Positions 48,830 to 59,289 of a stretch of DNA of 64,000 bases are shown piece after piece. The first letter of the stretch is position 1; each line of letters begins with the position of its first letter. The stretch comes from Paramoeba atlantica (lineage: Eukaryota > Discosea): contig CDRNVI010000030.1 of assembly GCA_977017575.1 (NCBI GenBank), positions 496,001 to 560,000 of the forward strand, given 5' to 3'. The position numbers and the translations under genes were made by a program. The notes under the pieces are model-generated. The model was given only the letters and a program-made list of their open reading frames with translations, made no database searches and was not told the DNA's origin.

Positions 48830-50701
48830 GTGGACCTAGCGAACGCGTTCAATAGAGTATCCAGATCTGCGTTCATCGCCTTACTTCGCAAACATTTTCC
48901 AGAATTGTCAGCATGGGTGGAGTGGACCTACTCCACGGATAGTCTCCTAACTTACGGTTCCAGAACTCTTCCATCATCCGAGGGGGTTCAACAAGGGGAC
49001 CCCCTAGGGCCTCTCCTTTTTTCCCTCGTAATGCTCGAAGCCGCGAAAATGATCAAAGAAGCACTCCCAGGCAGTCTCCAGCTTCACCTCTGGTACCTCG
49101 ACGACGGGGTAATAGCCGGTAAGGCCGAAGACGTCAGTTTCGCTTTAGAGACTCTTTCTCGTTTTGGTCCTAAGTGGGGTCTTCACATCAATACCTCTAA
49201 ATGCGAAATAATAACGAACCCTGCCTCGGCACACCAAACTGCTCTTTTTTCCGATATTCCGGAACCCAAGATAAACCGCGAAGGAAATTTTGACATTCTT
49301 GGGAGCCCCATAGGCTCTGCTCAACATTGCATAGATTTCCTTACGACACGCGCCGTGGAACCGGCAGAAGAGACCCTGGAAGCTATAGAAATGCTCGAAG
49401 ATCCTCAAATTGCCTTGTCATTGATCAGACAGTGTGCGGGTTTTTGTCAAATGGTCCATTCGCTTCGAACTACCCCACCACATGAGCTTTCTGCACTCTG
49501 TCAGCGCCTTGATGAAGCAGTCCTCCATGCGTATGAATGGAATATATGCCCGCTTAGCTCCTCAGCTCGATCACAAGTTCAACGCCCGAAACGGTATGGA
49601 GGTTTTGGTCTCCGATCTGCATCTGCGCACCGCTCAGCGGCGTACGTGTCTTCAGTTGCTTTTGCTGCAGAGACGGATCGTTGGCTACCGTCAGATGCAG
49701 AAGGATTCTCTTCCGCAGTCCTGGACATCAATCGCCGGAGCGGAGGCCCCGTAGTTGATCCGGACACGGGAAGAGAATTAGAGGAGATCAGCTCCCCTTT
49801 TCCGACAGGATCTAGTCAAAGTACAGAAACGGACAATTCTTGCACCCCCCGTCAACGTGCCTTGAGCGACGCAATCTCGGCGCACGAATTTTCATGTGCG
49901 TACGCAGCGGCGGACAGTAGCACTCGCGCGAGGTACACCTCTCAGACTGGAGATGGGGCCAGCAGCTGGGCATTTTGCATCCCATCAACAGAGCTTGGCC
50001 ACGCTTACACACCCACAGAATTCCGCGCCCTCTCCAGGTGGTGGTTAGGTGCCAAGGTCTACAACGAGTTGAGCACGTGCCCAATTAACACATGCCAACA
50101 ACCTCTCGACCTCGAAGGAAACCATGCAGTGTCTTGCAAAAGTGGGAATGGACTGATCTCCCGCCACAATGCGCTCATTACACAATTCACCGACACGTGC
50201 TCCAAGGCGAATTTATCACCTTCACGTGAGGTAAGCCTGGGGAACCTAGGGCCTGGCGGCTGTCCCACGAGGCCGGGCGATGTCTTTATTCCGGGCTATG
50301 AGAAAGCTCAAGGTCTGGTGCTTGATTTTGCTGTCACCCACGTTCAGCAACCTAAATACACGGACTTAGTCCGCAACGCTAACGGGGTGGCGGCAGGATC
50401 ATTTGCGGAGCACTACGCCGCTTCTCACAAGGTGAAAGAGAGAGAGGAGGCGGAACAAGCAAAACATGTGTTTGTTGCCATGGTGGTAGAATCATATGGT
50501 GCTTGGAGTGCAAGTGCCCTATCAATCCTTAGATGGGTTGGGAAGCATCGCGCCTCATGTTCCCAGGGGACTCTATCTCAAGAAGCAGCTACCCGTCAGC
50601 TGCTTCAAGAGCTTAACCTCACCCTGATGCGTTCTCAATCGAGAATGCTTGTCTCACGCATGCCGGCTGAAGATCCACAACCGGCACTTATTTTGCAGTA
50701 G
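48830..50701 (+). CDS. Family 2 RT-endonuclease polyprotein, 5'-truncated
   Basis: Homology starts at motif A, KVDLANAFNRVSRSAF. Motif B is GVQQGDPLGPLLFSLV, C is LWYLDDGVIAG. The thumb is DPQIALSLIRQCAGFCQMVHSLR and KRYGGFGLRSA. Then PRQRALSDAISAHEF, finger CPINTCQQPLDLEGNHAVSCKSGNGLISRHN and RPGDVFIPGYEKAQGLVLDFAVTHVQQPKY follow. RPGD replaces the RPAD seen in the other two copies. It ends MPAEDPQPALILQ. The frame is open over more than 620 codons. Confidence 0.85.
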   Translation: MDLANAFNRVSRSAFIALLRKHFPELSAWVEWTYSTDSLLTYGSRTLPSSEGVQQGDPLGPLLFSLVMLEAAKMIKEALPGSLQLHLWYLDDGVIAGKAEDVSFALETLSRFGPKWGLHINTSKCEIITNPASAHQTALFSDIPEPKINREGNFDILGSPIGSAQHCIDFLTTRAVEPAEETLEAIEMLEDPQIALSLIRQCAGFCQMVHSLRTTPPHELSALCQRLDEAVLHAYEWNICPLSSSARSQVQRPKRYGGFGLRSASAHRSAAYVSSVAFAAETDRWLPSDAEGFSSAVLDINRRSGGPVVDPDTGRELEEISSPFPTGSSQSTETDNSCTPRQRALSDAISAHEFSCAYAAADSSTRARYTSQTGDGASSWAFCIPSTELGHAYTPTEFRALSRWWLGAKVYNELSTCPINTCQQPLDLEGNHAVSCKSGNGLISRHNALITQFTDTCSKANLSPSREVSLGNLGPGGCPTRPGDVFIPGYEKAQGLVLDFAVTHVQQPKYTDLVRNANGVAAGSFAEHYAASHKVKEREEAEQAKHVFVAMVVESYGAWSASALSILRWVGKHRASCSQGTLSQEAATRQLLQELNLTLMRSQSRMLVSRMPAEDPQPALILQ

Positions 50702-51180
50702 CCTAAACCAAGGCTCGCGGATCCCGGCATGTTCGAAGGCTGAGGGTGCTGGTCTCGTCGACAGAGTCTATACTCACGCCTAGTCCGTCAGGGCTAGGTA
50801 CCCCAAGTGAGGTAGTACACGGGTAGTGAATCTCCTCCCCGTCGGCCAGCATCCTGTTTCGCGACCGTGTCGCTGTCGACACAGGCCCGCGCCTGCGCCC
50901 TCCCGTATAACAAGGGAAAGGTCCACAAGTCAGGCCGTGGAGAGGTCGAAAGACCCGGTCGGGAACGCGCGAATGGTTGAGGAGCCGCCTGCAGGCCGGG
51001 TGAGGCGAAGCTGAGGGAGACCTTACCCCCCCTGAAAAGTTGAAAAGTTGGGTAGGGGAAAGCAGGAAAGTAGGGAGAAAGGTGGGAAAAGTATGTCAAG
51101 AGGTGAGAAAGAGGAGAAAGAGAGAGAAAAATTTTCTTTATTTGCATAAAAACAAAAAAAAAAAAAAAAAAAAAAAAAAA
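50702..51180 (+). other. Family 2 3' UTR and poly(A)
   Basis: Structured part with GGTC-GAAA-GACC and the CCTAGTCC/GGGCTAGG hairpin, then a purine-rich part and poly(A) 51154-51180. The same sequence is found in the ladder copies at 45522-46953. Confidence 0.7.
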
Positions 51181-52524
51181 GTGTTGTTTGAACGCTTAGC
51201 GTTCCCCCGTAAACGTGCCCGGAGCGCAATATTCTCCCTTTCAAGTTTACAACACTGTGGACCTTCCCAGCTTGGCTGTTTGAATCTTCGGTTTGTAGTT
51301 TCCTCCTCTTTGATACTGGCATTATTGTTATACTGTCTCTCTTGAAACTGATTGTACTGGCCGTTTGGGTGGGACTTTGTCAGAAGTTCTTGCCGCTGTG
51401 CGCAGGGCCAGCCACCCTTGAACGAAAATCCGGTTGTTGGAAGCGTTTTGGGCAGTTCCGCCACATGTGGTCAGGCGAGCGACATCCGAAGCAAAGCCCT
51501 CCTCTGCGAAATGTTGTAGGTGGTCGGTTAAACCCCGAATCTTGAGGATACGAACGAGCTGCCGTAGATTGCGCCGTGTAGGTCGTGTACGCGCGAGCAT
51601 AGTGCTTCTGTCGTTCAGCAAGCTGATCGCTTACGTGATGGTAAAATTTATCGTTCGGCCGAACCTCCTTCTGTAATTTTTCGTGGACTAACTCTACATC
51701 AACACGACGTGCACGCCAGTATGCATCCCGAAGCATCTGAACAATGGCTCTTCCCATTTCAATAAAAGCCCCCTGATTCCATCCGGGCGTCTGACGGGCC
51801 AATACGATCCACTTGCAAAAGATCCCCGTAAAATTCCGCTCCTGTTGTTTCACAAAAGAACGATCCTGGAAGAACTGATTGACCCTTAATCCAAACTCGG
51901 GAGCGTCACGCAACTCGCGCATTAAGTCTCGGGTACGAAAGCCACCCTCATCCAATGTTAGAAGCCATGGTTCGTAAGTGATTGGTTCGTACGGGTCCAG
52001 TGCATTGGGATCAAGAATGGGGGGAGTCGTTTCACTAGCAGAAAGGTCTCCTGGCAATCCCTGTTCTCCATGGTCAGTAGTAGTCACCGGACGTGGAACT
52101 CGAGATGTCATAGTCTGTGTTCGCGGTAATACCGCAGTCGGATCATTAGAAGTACGCAAGTTTTCGGATTCCGTAATACGCATTTCGTCCTGAATGTCAA
52201 CTCGATAATAGTTCAACTCGCTGTAGGGAAAGGGATACTCCTTATTTGGCTCGTCGGACCATACCCCCCACAACTCCAATCCTTCCTTTCGTATCTTCCC
52301 CTCCAGCATCTGTGTGGGCTCGTTCGGTTCATCCTTCCTGCGAAATACCGCACGAACTCTTACACTTGGTCTTTCACCTTGAGCAACAAGTAACTTTTCT
52401 CTCACAACCGTACATAGTTGATTCAAAGCCTGTGCAGGCAGCGGCTCGGTAGGCGCGAGCTCGTCTGCACCGGGTGACACACTCCGTAAATTCCGTAAAG
52501 AACGCGTCGATGAAGTCATAGCAA
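51181..52524 (-). mobile_element. Gag-like fragment of a tyrosine-recombinase retroelement (fossil)
   Basis: The open region (51380-52519) has a C-terminal CFGC-x4-H-x4-C zinc knuckle and a preceding Gag-like region rich in charged residues. I assign it to the VIPER/DIRS class by this knuckle, so the link to 35053-37613 is an inference. It is a fragment bordered by a family 2 poly(A) and a family 1 ORF. Confidence 0.5.
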
Positions 52525-55039
52525 CTTTCCTTACGTTGAAAAAGAATGATTCCCGCTATCTTTCCAAAAACGTCTCCCATAGCAACCGGCCGAACGCCTC
52601 CATCTGGTTTCGGGATAGCGATCAACCTCGCTCTGTTTAGCCGCCGTAAAACTTGTCGCAAAAGAAAACCGTTCAGTAGATCGGCCATCATGTGACAAAG
52701 GCTCGTGCAGCACACTTCATCGTCCAGTAGAAGTCGTAGCACGTTGTCAGTCGTTCCCGTTGGGCCTGGGCTGACTCCCTTCGCTAGCCTTCGACCTGCT
52801 GCACGCAGCTCCTCTGGAGAGATCCCGGCGATGATTGGCGCGTCATCTGGCAGTTTGAAGTCACATGTTTGTTCAGGGTGAAGCATTCGCAATTTTTCCA
52901 GCGTTTCGGCGTCGGACAGCTTGTTGCGGGTGAAGGTCTGACCCATGACCTTGGCCGCTTTAGTGGAGCACCCCTCAAGCACGAGTCTTGTCGCTTTCTT
53001 TACTGCTCGCACGTCATCGGCAGTTGTCTTTGCCTCTTCTGATGAGCCGTCCTTCGGGCTCGTGTGCTCCTTGTGTGGTTTCCGCCGTCGTTGTCGTCCG
53101 CTAGAGCTTCGAATTGTTGCCAGAGAGACTTTCATCGCTGAAAGTGTTTGATTCCAGATTTTGTGGCGCCCAGCGTAGTCGCTTTTTTCATAGGCGAACA
53201 TAATATCCCGGTACACCGCAACTACGCACGGCACAAACTCAGGGGAGAAGCTGCGCGCCGTTGGCACTGGTAGGTGGTCTACGTCTTCGTCAGGAGCTGT
53301 TTGTTGGGTGCTTCCCACCGGCGGTGTGTATTCAAGCACTTCCGGTGTCGTAAAATCTATCGGAGGAGGGGCGCAGTGCCACAGAATTTGAAAGACACGA
53401 ACGTTTTCTTGTGGTGGGATACATCCATCAAAATTCTCTCCTGCCTTATGTCCAACGACTCCTGTATATTGAATAGTAAGTTTACCTTTGGATGCCCGTT
53501 TGTACGTTTTTACCACTTTTCCTAGCGAAATGTTGAGTGTCGTTTGTCGGTCCCACGTCCATGCTACTGTGCAGGTCGTTCCGTTTTTTATGGTTTTCGA
53601 GCGCGACCAGATTTCTTCCGAAGACAGGGGAAATTGAGAATTTGGTTTCGCCGACTGCATCAGCTCCAGGGCTCGTTTCTCCACTTCATCTTCGCTATGG
53701 CCTACGAATATTATGGCACTGTTCTGATTTTTTTTGGATTCGATTGTAGTGTTGCGTGCTTCGTGCGTAACAGCATCCCCCGTTTCTTCATCGTCCATTG
53801 CCGCAGCTCGTGTGTTGGGTGACCTGCACTTTTGGGATAGCTCCGGAGATGGCGATATGCAGTCGTGGAAGTTGTGTGTTACGGGTGTTTCCGGTGAGAC
53901 TTGCAACACTGTTGGTGAAACTTGAACTTCTTTTGTCGAATCCATTGAACGGGTTTCTGGAGTACCTGGACTTGTTGTTTCCCGTGCGGGTGGGCGATTT
54001 ATAATCATGGGATCAACGTTATTCGATCTACTAAGCTCGTCTACGACCTCCGTAGACTTTGAATTTGAAGCATCGTGGATCATTTGCAAGCCTTTCCACA
54101 CAGTTTTTCCGACTATGCAGGCAACTTTTCCTACCGATCCGAGACTAGATTCTTGTGTTTCCGAAAAAAACACATCGGATTCTTGTGTTTCCGATGTGCT
54201 TTTTTGATTCAAGTGTGTTTTTTTTTTCACGTGTGGTGCGATTCCTGCTGGCGTGTCCGTTGGTGCATCCAGTGCGTGATGGCGTGTGTTTGCGGGGTAT
54301 CGCGTCGTCTGCAACGAGTCATCCTGGATTGTTTGGGCTCTATTGGCGCTGATCTTTGAAAAAGAAATGTTGTTCGCTGTTTGAATTTTTGCCTCTTTGG
54401 CAGGCGTCTTCTTACCCATTATAACTTTTAGCCGGGGGCGTCGTACAAATGATTCAATTGCGTCGGATAAATCCTTTGCTTTGGGAGATTCTTCATTGAT
54501 TTGCTTTTGCGCGGATGAGACATCTTCGGATGATTTACACTGACGGAACTTGAGTTGATCATTGTCGACGGACAAGTTCTCGCGCCCCTCAGAAGTTTTT
54601 TTTGCAATCGCTTCGATCGAATCCGGCGATATCTTTGGATATTCTGCGGGGATTGATTCCGGTTGTTGATTAGGTCGCTGCTGACGTACTTTCTTCGCTC
54701 GCGCTCTCCGTGAAAGGGTGTGCATTGTGGGCTGTCCCTCCGCTTCTTCGGTTTGTTGCTCCCACTGCGGTGGCGATTGAGGCTGCGGCAGAGGCGTGGA
54801 CGCTGACGACGGCGGGTTGGAGGGGACGGAAGATGGCGGAGCAGAGGGAACAGACGACGGCGGAGGCAAGGGCGGAGGCAGAAACTGGAAATTCGGTGTC
54901 GAGGAAGACGGTAGTGGCGAGGACGGCGATGTCGGAGGCCGCTCATCAGGAGGTTTTTTCTTTCGACGGGTCGGTGGCAGCGGTTGGATCACAGGAGCTA
55001 CTCCAGTGTCCTTCGCCCGGCTGCGTGTGAACATACCCA
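52525..55039 (-). pseudogene. Family 1 N-terminal half, longest copy
   Basis: Starts MGMFTRSRAKDTGVAPVIQPLPPTRRKKK at 55039; I chose this ATG because the same start occurs in two other elements. A proline-rich region (to ~residue 110), PTMHTLSRRARAKKVR and a long charged S/T-rich part follow. The segment AIIFVGHSEDEVEKRALELM...TTCTVAWTWDRQTTLNISLGKVVKTYKRASKGKLTIQYTG may be a small folded domain. Then come FVPCVVAVYRDIMFAYEKSDYAGRHKIW, the pre-RT helix region and RT fingers VSPGPTGTTDNVLRLLL...GVRPVAMGDVFGKIAGIILFQR. The frame then runs into the Gag fossil at 52524. This is the only place where the full N-terminus is joined to an RT. Confidence 0.8.
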
Positions 55040-55140
55040 TAACGGGAAGAGTAAGAATACAAAAATGATTTTGATTCAACAAGTGCGTGATGCTTGATTC
55101 TGACTCTTCATGAGGCTCTGACTCGTCTGAGTTCCCGTGC

Positions 55141-56108
55141 AACCTACCGGAGCGTTAGTGGGTTTGAAAAGCTCTTCGATAGATTTCCGCGAGGCCTCAA
55201 AAAAGTAACGTTGCTTCACAACAGTCGAAATAATACCTAAACCTCCCAACTTACATGGCAAAGTGGCAAGTTTTAAGGAGTCACCGTTCGCTCCGCACCA
55301 TTTCATCATGACAGATTGAATTTCTTTGTCGAACTCTTCTGCCAATGAAAGGGTTGCCACTGGTTTGTGCACTCTAAGGTGGTAATCTTGACGCGGCACT
55401 GTGCATCGTTTTAGAATTGCTAATGACAAATTGCTCGGACCCATGATGCGCAACCTTCGAAACAGGCATTCGTGTTTTGACATTTTCTCGAGGAGCTTCT
55501 CTTCTACTATTTTATCTCTGCCGATGTATCCCCCTAGAACTTTGATTGAATCCTCACACTTTTTAACTCCCAGCGTTCGTAGAGGTGAAGCGTCAAATTC
55601 TTGTGTCTTTGAAGACTTAAACCATTCGCACTTGTTGAAATTGATTTCTAGGTTCAAATCCTGAGTTGATTCTCGCAAATGGAGGAATGCTGCTGCTAGG
55701 GATGTCGAATTTGTTGAACTCATTGTCACGTCGTCCTGATATGCTCTTATCTTGACCTCCGGGTAAAGACTGGCGACTTCCTTCAAAGGACCCTGCAGTA
55801 ACGCACAAAAGTAGAGCGAGGATAGGGCGGACCCTTGTCTGACCCCACAAGAACTTTCAATCACGGAGTGTAACGAATTGTTTGCGAAGAAAAGGAGATC
55901 TGAAGGCTTGCCGTATTCTAGGTAAAACATTCTCATGAAAGGTTTGAAGATCGAAGGCTGTTGTAGTAGGGCTTGAGCAATTGCAGTACGATGCGGTGTG
56001 TTGTAGGCATTCTTAAAATCCACTGTGAGAATCGAGTAGCCGGCGTCGTGTTCGTCCAAAAGCTCATGAACTATTGATTCACACGCATTCCGTGCCAGCT
56101 CTTCTCCT
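55141..56108 (-). pseudogene. Family 1 RT core without flanks
   Basis: Reads ARNACESIVHELLDEHDAGYS to KPTNAPVG. Motif A is ILTVDFKNAYNTPH, B is SCGVRQGSALSSLYF, C is AYQDDVTMSS, with Q where other copies have M or I. The thumb includes HECLFRRLRIMGPSNLSLAILKR. The fingers before it and the RLE after it are absent. Its upstream neighbour (56281-57837) lacks just this part, with both breaks lying in RNA-T/C-like sequence. Confidence 0.8.
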
Positions 56109-56280
56109 TGGAGATTAATATAAAAAGTGGTCTTAATACAAAGATTTTCTGTATTGCGAGAAATCGACAATCGAGCAATTAAAAAAGCTATTCGATTAGT
56201 GCTTGGTTGTAATCTGATAGTGATCTTAGTAATGATAAAATCTTGTAATAATAACATCTTGTAATATGAGATGACCTGTT
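56109..56280 (-). other. 3' UTR of the RT-less element
   Basis: A/T-rich, no poly(A) at its end. Separates the RLE stop (56281) from the RT core piece. Confidence 0.55.
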
Positions 56281-57837
56281 TTATTGCATTGTCTTTCGCA
56301 GTTGCGAAGCCAGGAGAGCTCCGTTCAATTCTTGAAGAAGCAACTTGAAGTCCTCAAGAATATGACGGCGTTCGAATCCGTTTGCATCCGCGAGGCTATG
56401 GAGGAAATTTATAGTGCTCTTGTTCATGGCACCACCTGTCAAAAGCGGTAGGCATACGAATTGCTCGCGCGGAATTAAATTGGAGTCCACATATGTTGCG
56501 ACTTTCTTTTTTTGAGCCTCTTGTAATAGGTGACTCGCTTTTTTTCCCAAGTGTGATTTCGCAAGTTCGTTGACTACTGTGAGATCGTAATAAACTTCGC
56601 CCGTCGCCCAGAACACAACTAAGTCAGGTCCACTGCGGTGAAACGAATGTGTGCCACATTTCCTCTGATGATGTAGTTTTTGGCCATCAGCCACCGTTTC
56701 TGCACACTTCACACAACGAAATGTCGAGAACTGCCGAGGCTCTCGCTCGCACGGAAGACCAGCTTTCAGGCACAGATCGTATATGTGTCGAACTAAGGCA
56801 TTGTGCCGTGTAGTAGCATTCCGTTGAAGAATACCTCGCTGCACTGGCTGGAAAAATTTCTCCACTGTATTGCTGTGTCGCATTAAAAGAATCGTTCCGC
56901 AGATCTTGAGGATAGTGTCTCCCATTGCCACTGGTCGTATCCCGTTCTGAGGTTTTGCTAACGCGATGATCCTGCAGCGAGTTAGGCGTTGACGAACGTT
57001 TTCTGCGAGATCTCCGTTGATGACGTCGCGGAACATGTGACAGAGTGCGAGACACGATTCCTCATCCTCTACCAGAAGTCTCATCATGTTTTCACTGAAT
57101 CCTGTGGGCCCTGGCGATGATCCTTTTGATAGCCTTGCCGTCGCTTGACGCAACTCCGATTGATCAACTACCCCGATTCGAGGGAAGTCTCCATCGATGT
57201 TTTGTGGTAAGGGACCTTTGGGGTGAAGGACGCTAAGCTTGTTCGACTTCTCATCAGCATTGAGGAATGAATCTTTGTATATATTGTCTAGAATTCTTGT
57301 TGCCTTGCTGAGGTTGTCCGCCTTGGCCGCTTGTAGTGCATTCCTTATCGAGCGACGGTCGATTTCCAATTCCAGACGTTGTGCCTCACTAAGATGTTCT
57401 CCCGCTTCCATGTGTTCAAAGTTTTTGCGCATTTTTGCGGAGCTCTGACGTCTTTGCAACTTGTTCCGTACTGTTGCTAAAGAATCTCTTGGCGCATTGA
57501 GGGGTTTATGCCAAATTCTTGTTTTCTCTGACTCCATCGAGGACTTTGGATATTCTTTAACAATGGCGCGGAAGATGGCGACTACATGTACCGCAAAAGA
57601 GGGATCTATTTGAGCCATCGTTGGTAGAGGTTCTAAGTCACGTTTAAGGTCATTGCCGAGGTCCTCTGGCTCTTCATCGGTATCTTCTTCGAGCGTTACC
57701 GTCCCTAATGCCGGCACTTTGTTGACGCTTATCGTACGGATTGACCAAATTCTTATTTTGTCTGATTGGGGAAGAAAAAGAAAGCCTGAGGGCCCCTCAT
57801 GTCCGACGCAAGGTTTGTAAGCTATTTTGAGTTTCAC
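56281..57837 (-). pseudogene. Family 1 element with fingers fused to RLE (RT core deleted)
   Basis: 518 codons: pre-RT region (DLEPLPTMAQIDPSFAVHVVAIFRAIVKEYP; ELEIDRRSIRNALQAAKADNLSKATRILDN), RT fingers SSPGPTGFSENMMRLL and CRIIALAKPQNGIRPVAMGDTILKICGTILLMR, then QRGILQRNA joined at about 56817-56824 to TTRHNALVRHIYDLC, the finger and RLE SGPDLVVFWATGEVYYDLTVVNE. The RT palm with its catalytic Asps is lost in frame, so the ORF remains open. The shared CGGAATGC at the join suggests a microhomology deletion. Confidence 0.85.
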
Positions 57838-57867
57838 GATGCCTTTCCGGACCGTCCTCTTAATAAT

Positions 57868-57888
57868 AATAATAATAATAATACACCA
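57868..57888. repeat. (AAT)n microsatellite
   Basis: About seven AAT units between two minus-strand ORFs. Confidence 0.8.
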
Positions 57889-57951
57889 CTGTGTTATAAG
57901 TGGCTAAGAGTCCTTGATTATGTCACTAAATTAATAACCTTTCAATGCTAT

Positions 57952-59238
57952 TCACAAATGTCGCTTGCAACACTTATGACCACACGTTCTTTTATCTTTA
58001 CACGGATGTTTACACGCAATATTCACAGGCGATATGTTTGTTGGATGCTGCCGTTCAGACGAAATTGACGGAGCCATCGATGTTTTGTGCTGCTGTGCCA
58101 GAATGATACTCCATATATTCATATAGGGCTCCGCGACGCTTATAGACTCAGATGTTGCACTTTCCTTTGCAATTTGGTCCACATGTTCATTCCTTGAGTT
58201 ACCACAATGTGCTCTGACTTTGACAACTAGAATTTCATGTTTCTTGTTTATTTCCTGTGCTAGACTGTTTATTTGAATCAACAAATCGGCATTCTCAAGT
58301 CCATCATAATGACCCAGTTGATATGCGCGACGGTAATTGTGCCAGAAATTCCATGTATGCTCGGAGTCTACGTGTACTATGAAAGATACGTTCTTCTCTT
58401 GACCAGTTGATAATGCCAATAAGAAAGCTGAAAGCTCTGCCCGTATTGGTGTTGCGTTAATAGAGTCCAACGTTTTGTCGTTAGTCGCTAGAATCTCGTT
58501 TCCTTCGAAGGCTACAGCACATGCCCCTGCGAATATATTGTTCGAAAGCTTTCTCACTGAACCATCACAATATATATGAAGCAAGTTGTTATGGGGCCAA
58601 AGTGTCTCACCCTCCTCTTGAAACTGCAATGCGTGCCATTTTTCCAGAGAGTTTTGATTCGATTGCAAAATCTTTGCAACTTCTGCTATTCTTTTAACGA
58701 CTTCTCCAACGGAACTATATTTCTCATTGATTCTTCGAAAGCTCCATTGAATCGCACCAGTTGTGCCTTTGCCCCACTCGTTTATTATGTTGTGTACCTG
58801 ATCTGGGGCCTTGGAGAAACCAATGCAATTGATGCCTTCTTTTTCACCATCCAACGACATAGTATCCGAGTCGTGTCCTTCCTCAGAAACTTCACTCGGT
58901 GAATCGCAGCTTTCCGAGGAATCGACTTCACAGCTTTTCTCATGATTCCGAGCCGATCGATGGCTAGATGGGATATGTCGCGATTCGAAATCATGCATTT
59001 CATGATCTGCCCAATTTGATGACAGCGGTCTGCCAGAGCTCTGCATGACAACCCGAATTCTTGGTGTTTTCTTCGGCTTCGCAAAGGATTCCTGTGCACT
59101 CTTGTAGTGAGGCTCCTGTGCTTCTCCGGATTTGTCAATTCGAGTGGAACAGATGTCCATTTGTTTCGCTTCCATGTTCTGTGGCGTCGTCGTTTCAAAG
59201 TCCTCCCTACGTGTTCTGTACGCTTGTCGGGTGAACAT
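57952..59238 (-). CDS. RNase H protein with MFTR start and C-terminal zinc motif
   Basis: 428 codons from ATG 59238 (MFTRQAYRTRREDFETTT). The N-terminal ~170 residues are charged and without a known domain. The RNase H domain follows: HIYCDGSVRK (D), ATPIRAELSAFLLAL (E), HVDSEHTWNFW (D) and KVRAHCGNSRNEHVDQIAK (H and D). The last ~20 residues, CKHPCKDKRTCGHKCCKRHL, are a Cys/His cluster like that in the tail of HFM1/Mer3-type helicases as I remember it. A spliced-leader remnant lies just upstream (59264-59289). The start MFTR resembles the family 1 starts. Whether it is an element-encoded RNase H or an exapted gene is open. Confidence 0.8.
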   Translation of the reverse strand: MFTRQAYRTRREDFETTTPQNMEAKQMDICSTRIDKSGEAQEPHYKSAQESFAKPKKTPRIRVVMQSSGRPLSSNWADHEMHDFESRHIPSSHRSARNHEKSCEVDSSESCDSPSEVSEEGHDSDTMSLDGEKEGINCIGFSKAPDQVHNIINEWGKGTTGAIQWSFRRINEKYSSVGEVVKRIAEVAKILQSNQNSLEKWHALQFQEEGETLWPHNNLLHIYCDGSVRKLSNNIFAGACAVAFEGNEILATNDKTLDSINATPIRAELSAFLLALSTGQEKNVSFIVHVDSEHTWNFWHNYRRAYQLGHYDGLENADLLIQINSLAQEINKKHEILVVKVRAHCGNSRNEHVDQIAKESATSESISVAEPYMNIWSIILAQQHKTSMAPSISSERQHPTNISPVNIACKHPCKDKRTCGHKCCKRHL

Positions 59239-59263
59239 TAAAAAGTCGATATAGAAAAGAAAT

Positions 59264-59289
59264 CAACAAGGTACAACAAGGTACAGAAA
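59264..59289 (-). other. Spliced-leader 3' end with internal repeat
   Basis: The minus strand reads TTTCTGTACCTTGTTG followed by a second TACCTTGTTG. It lies 26 nt upstream of the RNase H ATG at 59238. The 5' half of the leader is absent. Confidence 0.65.

Noticed and set aside
50702-51153. SRP, RNase P or snRNA gene in the structured 3' UTR
   Set aside because: The diagnostic motifs of these RNAs that I know were not found; the GNRA hairpin alone is not enough.
55075-55090. Spliced-leader end (CTTGTTGAAT) upstream of MGMFTRSRAKDTG
   Set aside because: Only 7-8 bases match the leader end, too few to distinguish from chance.
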